The notes below the pieces were generated by a model, which was not told where the DNA came from, searched no databases, and worked only from the letters and a program-made list of their open reading frames with translations. Of a stretch of 8,984 bases of DNA, positions 6,048-8,984 are shown piece by piece. Position numbers and translations under genes: made by a program. Every line of letters begins with the position of its first letter. Position 1 is the first letter of the stretch. This DNA is from an uncultured Collinsella sp. (lineage in GTDB: Bacteria > Actinomycetota > Coriobacteriia > Coriobacteriales > Coriobacteriaceae). The DNA is taken from NCBI GenBank assembly GCA_958447915.1, contig CAUDCB010000075.1:1-8984 (forward strand), read 5' to 3'.

Positions 6048-7661
6048 CTATAGGCCGTTGATAAGACTCATGACGCGCCTGCGTCCGTTGCGCAGGTCGT
6101 GCGAGAGAAGCATGTCCTGGAAGCGCTGACGTGCCTCGCGCGAGAGCCCCAGGTACATGTCCAGGTTGGACTTGATTATCTCGTCAGGCGGGTTGAGGCC
6201 CAGGTAGGTGAAGCCGTTCTCGTTGCAGACGAAGCCGTGCTTCTCCTCGCGGCGGTTCTGGGCCATGGCGATTGACGGGATACCCAGGATTGCAAGCTCG
6301 TAGCCGGTCCTCCCTCGCGAGGTCACCGCGATGTCGCAGCCGCTCATGATCTCGGGCATGTTCGCCACGTCGTAGAGGACGTCCACGTTATCGAGCCGCT
6401 CGTTGTACGCGAGGAGCTCGGGAACATTGAGCTTCGCCCTGCCAAGCACGACGGTGAAGTGGTACCTGGAGTAGCGTTCGGGATCGCTCGCGATGATAGC
6501 GAGCAGCCTGTCGGAGTAGTTCTGGGGGTCGGCGCCGCCGAAAGAGATGAACACGCGCTCGACCTCGGGCTTAACCTCGATGGGGTTGTAGAAGAGGAAT
6601 GTCTTCGCCGATATGTAGTATCGCTCCCCCGCCCTGACCTGCGGAAGCTCGTCATCGTGGTAGAGCGCATTGAACACGAGGTCTGCCTTGAGGATACCCT
6701 CGCCGTCGTCCTCGAAATTGACGATCTTGGCCTCAGGGACGACCGACCTCAGGCCGATCATGTAGTCGATCGAAGTCGTAAGGATGTCATTGATGAACAG
6801 CGTGTAGCGCTTGCCCTTGCAGCGGTCGAAAAGGTCGGCGATTCCATCGACGCCAATGAGATTGTGGGTAGTCCCCCCAAAGACCTTCGGATCGGTCTGG
6901 TTAACGTCGTAGTAGATATCGGGCTTGGTGTAGAACTCGTCAGCCATCTCGAGGGCGCGGTAGATGTGGCCGATACCGCGCTTGTTGTTGCCGTTGACGT
7001 AGATGGCGACCTTCTCACGGTCTAGATGGGCCGCCACGCAGCGCAGATCATCGAACGTGTCGATATCGATGCCCTCGGAAGCAGGGACCTCGAAGACGCC
7101 GACCTTCTCCCCAATCCGGGTTTCCGGGGTCACGACAGAAGCACGCGATACCACGAATGCACCGGTCTCCGCGTAATCGGCGGGTAGCCATTGGCGGTTG
7201 AGGCGCGCCGCATAGTTCGGATGAACGGAGCCGTCCTCATTCTTGCCCCAGGAGAGACGGGGCTCGTTCACGACGGAAATCAGCGTGTCCAGGCCCTCCT
7301 CGACGGCCTTACCAATCGCAGCGTCGAGCGTCTTCACAGACAACGTCGGGGAGGTCGGCTGCATAGTCACGACATAGTCCCAATCGACATCGGAAGGCAC
7401 AGCGTCAGCTATAACAGCGTCGAGGGTGACATCATCTGCGCAGAGTGCGGCATCGCGCCAATGGACCTCAGCCCCCATTTGCTGCGCGATGATACGTACC
7501 GCATCGGAATCGGTCGTTACGACAACATGAGAGACATTAACTGAAGAAAGCGCATTGTGAATAGCATAGTAGACGAGCGGATGGCCGCCCACGAGACGGA
7601 TGTTCTTGTTGGGGATGCCCTTTGAACCGGCGCGAGCCGGAATTACGGCGACTGTATTCAT
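6048..7661 (-). CDS. neuA: Fusion: CMP-nonulosonate synthetase (NeuA-type) and PseG-like nucleotide-sugar hydrolase
   Basis: Seen: 537 residues in two domains. Residues 1-214 are a NeuA-type cytidylyltransferase: IPARAGSKGIPNKNI (7-21) binds CTP, QPTSP (101-105) follows, and IDIDTFDDL (198-206) matches the family's late acidic metal-binding region. Residues about 217-537 resemble PseG/SpsG (GT-B fold): GIGHIYRALEMA (229-240) holds the conserved His, with FISFGGADPQN (371-381) and SRGRTGYELAILGIP (448-462). Known: NeuA-type enzymes couple CMP to a nonulosonic acid; PseG removes UDP from an amino-sugar precursor. Inference: the fused enzyme supplies the NeuB substrate and activates the NeuB product. 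The second domain could instead be a glycosyltransferase, since the folds are related. The start at 7661 is backed by AGGAGA (7666-7671). The gene sits between flippase and neuB and is GC-rich. Confidence 0.9.
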   Translation of the reverse strand: MNTVAVIPARAGSKGIPNKNIRLVGGHPLVYYAIHNALSSVNVSHVVVTTDSDAVRIIAQQMGAEVHWRDAALCADDVTLDAVIADAVPSDVDWDYVVTMQPTSPTLSVKTLDAAIGKAVEEGLDTLISVVNEPRLSWGKNEDGSVHPNYAARLNRQWLPADYAETGAFVVSRASVVTPETRIGEKVGVFEVPASEGIDIDTFDDLRCVAAHLDREKVAIYVNGNNKRGIGHIYRALEMADEFYTKPDIYYDVNQTDPKVFGGTTHNLIGVDGIADLFDRCKGKRYTLFINDILTTSIDYMIGLRSVVPEAKIVNFEDDGEGILKADLVFNALYHDDELPQVRAGERYYISAKTFLFYNPIEVKPEVERVFISFGGADPQNYSDRLLAIIASDPERYSRYHFTVVLGRAKLNVPELLAYNERLDNVDVLYDVANMPEIMSGCDIAVTSRGRTGYELAILGIPSIAMAQNRREEKHGFVCNENGFTYLGLNPPDEIIKSNLDMYLGLSREARQRFQDMLLSHDLRNGRRRVMSLINGL

Positions 7662-7665
7662 TTTA

Positions 7666-7671
7666 TCTCCT
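7666..7671 (-). promoter_or_regulatory. Ribosome binding site of the NeuA/PseG fusion gene
   Basis: AGGAGA four bases before the ATG at 7661, a slightly short spacing. It fixes the start at the conserved MNTVAVIPARAGSKG rather than a later Met. Confidence 0.6.
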
Positions 7672-7715
7672 ATTGAATTACGAACGTATATCCAGGAAAG
7701 GCGCGCTAGCGCTAC

Positions 7716-7964
7716 CTATCGGCCAATTAACGATCGGAAAAAACCAACCACTTCACTGCGGTACAAAATAGTGACAATGACAAACAACGTCACGCCAGCA
7801 ATCAACTCAAGGGACAGGGATGAGCAGATTAGCCCATTGACGCCACAGGCAATTAAAATAAGGCCAGACGTTATCATTGTTTTCAGTGGACTTGAAATGC
7901 TCTTGTAATATCGCTGGCCAATGACAGTTCGTAAAACCCCGATGACTACAGAGGAAGCAGCTAC
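7716..7964 (-). pseudogene. Detached C-terminal 82 codons of the flippase
   Basis: After the TGA at 7965-7967 the same frame stays open for 82 codons to TAG at 7716-7718. It reads VAASSVVIGVLRTVIGQRYY and then two hydrophobic helices (TMITSGLILIACGVNGLI and LIAGVTLFVIVTILY) and a basic end. This is what the C-terminus of a Wzx-type flippase looks like: residues after GVLAAAL normally continue in a helix that leads to a basic loop and two last membrane helices. No ATG with a ribosome binding site begins this piece, so it is not a separate gene. It also removes most of the apparent 300-base gap before the next gene, leaving 54 bases, in line with operon packing. Confidence 0.8.
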
Positions 7965-8984
7965 TCAAAGAGCCGCAGCAAGAACCCCGAGAGATTCAAT
8001 GAGATTAATAGTCACAATGGCGCTAATGATTACCCCAAGTGACGAGGAAATTACATTGTAAATAGGTTTTTCCTTGAGTACGATCCCATATGATGTCGTC
8101 TCACATATCAACGCCTGAATGGGGTTGGTCATCACAAGCATAAAGTAAGCTTGACAGGCTGCATAACCTCCACCAACTACCATGAATAGTAAGTTCTGAA
8201 AACATAAAATCAAGGCAACGAGACCAGCCGAGCCCCACATGACAAGAACATGAACTCGCCTGATTGTATCTTTGTCCGTCTCGTAGTGCGCATACATAAA
8301 TGGCGACCAATAAGTCGTAAACGCAGTTGGAATAATAGTGAACACATTAGAGAGAGTTGTTGCTATAGCGAAAACGCCAACAGCCGCATAAAGGCCTGCT
8401 CCCGAAAGAGCAATCTTGCCGACCATTCCATTTAAATTAAGAACGAAAGAGGTCGCCATCATGGGAATACCGAACGCAAACAACACTCTAACGTTACTTA
8501 AAGTGGCGCATGCTCCCTCGAAAGAAAAGATTCCGCGCTGTTTGTACAAGAACCATAGAGAAACAAGTGCCATCAAGAGCGTCATCGCAACAATGGAAGC
8601 TCCATAGCAAGTCGTCCACAACAAACCAATTGCAACAAATGATATTTTTGTAATTACATTCTGAAGAATGGCCTGGGAGTTGTATCGTCCAACTTTGCCT
8701 TCCATACGAGCGTCAGTATTAACTACGCGAAATACAACTAATGCGGCGACAAATATTCCCATACAGACGATCAACGGAACGTTTGACTCGCCAAATAAGT
8801 AATTCGACACCTCGTTAGGAAAAACAAAGACTGTCAGCAAGACTAAAACAAGGTCAATGCCAACGCCCACAATCATGGCGATTGATCTAACGGACCCTTT
8901 CGTTAGTCCACTAGGCGGCTCAAAATAATATCGAATTTGAGAGCTATCCAAGCCAAGCATGCAAACCGTCATAAGCAAAGTGCC
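7965..8984 (-). CDS. Wzx-type oligosaccharide flippase, 5' end outside the window, interrupted by TGA
   Basis: Known role: MATE-like flippases move undecaprenyl-linked glycan repeat units across the cytoplasmic membrane. Seen: the frame is open to the window edge (339 codons in view before TGA), so the true start lies beyond 8984; TTG at 8978 is not a credible start. The first visible residues, GLDSSQIRYYFE, are typical of the loop after the second or third membrane helix. About nine further hydrophobic helices follow, then FTTYWSPFMYAHYET and the C-terminal bundle ending ESLGVLAAAL. With 82 codons after the TGA and perhaps 60-70 missing at the N-terminus, the total would be near 480-490 residues, the usual Wzx length. 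Truncation at the TGA removes the last helices and probably inactivates it. The gene is AT-richer than the neu genes behind it. Confidence 0.85.
   Translation of the reverse strand, partial: GTLLMTVCMLGLDSSQIRYYFEPPSGLTKGSVRSIAMIVGVGIDLVLVLLTVFVFPNEVSNYLFGESNVPLIVCMGIFVAALVVFRVVNTDARMEGKVGRYNSQAILQNVITKISFVAIGLLWTTCYGASIVAMTLLMALVSLWFLYKQRGIFSFEGACATLSNVRVLFAFGIPMMATSFVLNLNGMVGKIALSGAGLYAAVGVFAIATTLSNVFTIIPTAFTTYWSPFMYAHYETDKDTIRRVHVLVMWGSAGLVALILCFQNLLFMVVGGGYAACQAYFMLVMTNPIQALICETTSYGIVLKEKPIYNVISSSLGVIISAIVTINLIESLGVLAAAL

Noticed and set aside
4769..6061. Long plus-strand open frame of 430 codons opposite neuB
   Set aside because: It is antisense to a fully conserved neuB, spans the terminator and the start of the next gene, and shows no recognisable domain; GC-rich coding DNA often leaves such open antisense frames.
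6459..7025. Plus-strand open frame of 188 codons opposite the NeuA/PseG gene
   Set aside because: Mirror of conserved coding sequence with a repetitive Val/Asp/Leu-rich translation; shadow of the real gene.
7700..7720. Palindromic TAGCGCTA (7707-7714) between flippase and neuA as an operator
   Set aside because: Only eight bases, in GC-rich sequence next to the flippase stop, with no promoter-like elements beside it.
7600..7908. Plus-strand 102-codon frame between the flippase and the NeuA fusion
   Set aside because: The minus strand here encodes the flippase C-terminal piece and the start of neuA, which explain the sequence better.

Overview
The window reads almost entirely on the minus strand. 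It looks like an accessory cell-surface polysaccharide locus of a bacterium. The GC-rich transposase relic and the sialic-acid-type genes resemble those of high-GC Gram-positives, perhaps a gut Coriobacteriia-type actinomycete. That placement is inference from protein flavour, not from a marker gene.

Right part (about 4955-8984): a nonulosonic (sialic-acid-like) sugar operon transcribed right to left. It begins with a Wzx-type flippase whose 5' end lies beyond the window. Next comes a two-domain protein joining a NeuA-type CMP-sugar synthetase to a PseG-like nucleotide-sugar hydrolase domain, then a NeuB-type synthase. A strong stem-loop right after neuB closes the operon. The fusion protein would carry the steps just before and just after NeuB, and the flippase would export the finished lipid-linked glycan. 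Upstream sugar-modifying genes are not in view.

Middle (2999-4933): a gene of unknown role encoding a winged-helix-like region, a PIN-like nuclease fold, a coiled coil and two C-terminal membrane helices. Its 644-codon frame is broken by an in-frame amber codon exactly inside the PIN-like fold. The flippase is likewise broken by an in-frame opal codon, with 82 clearly homologous codons following it. Two same-frame nonsense codons in two genes of one 9-kb window are the most striking observation here.

Left part: 2375-2998 is gene-free and holds an internally deleted IS256/mutator-type insertion sequence, with a decayed transposase N-terminus and diverged ends. Below it lies a 738-residue polytopic membrane protein (158-2374) whose central part resembles a UbiA-type prenyltransferase. 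The last 157 bases hold no gene I can support.

Base composition is mosaic: the NeuA-fusion and neuB genes are visibly GC-rich, while the flippase, the PIN-like gene and the membrane protein are AT-richer. This fits a locus assembled by exchange.
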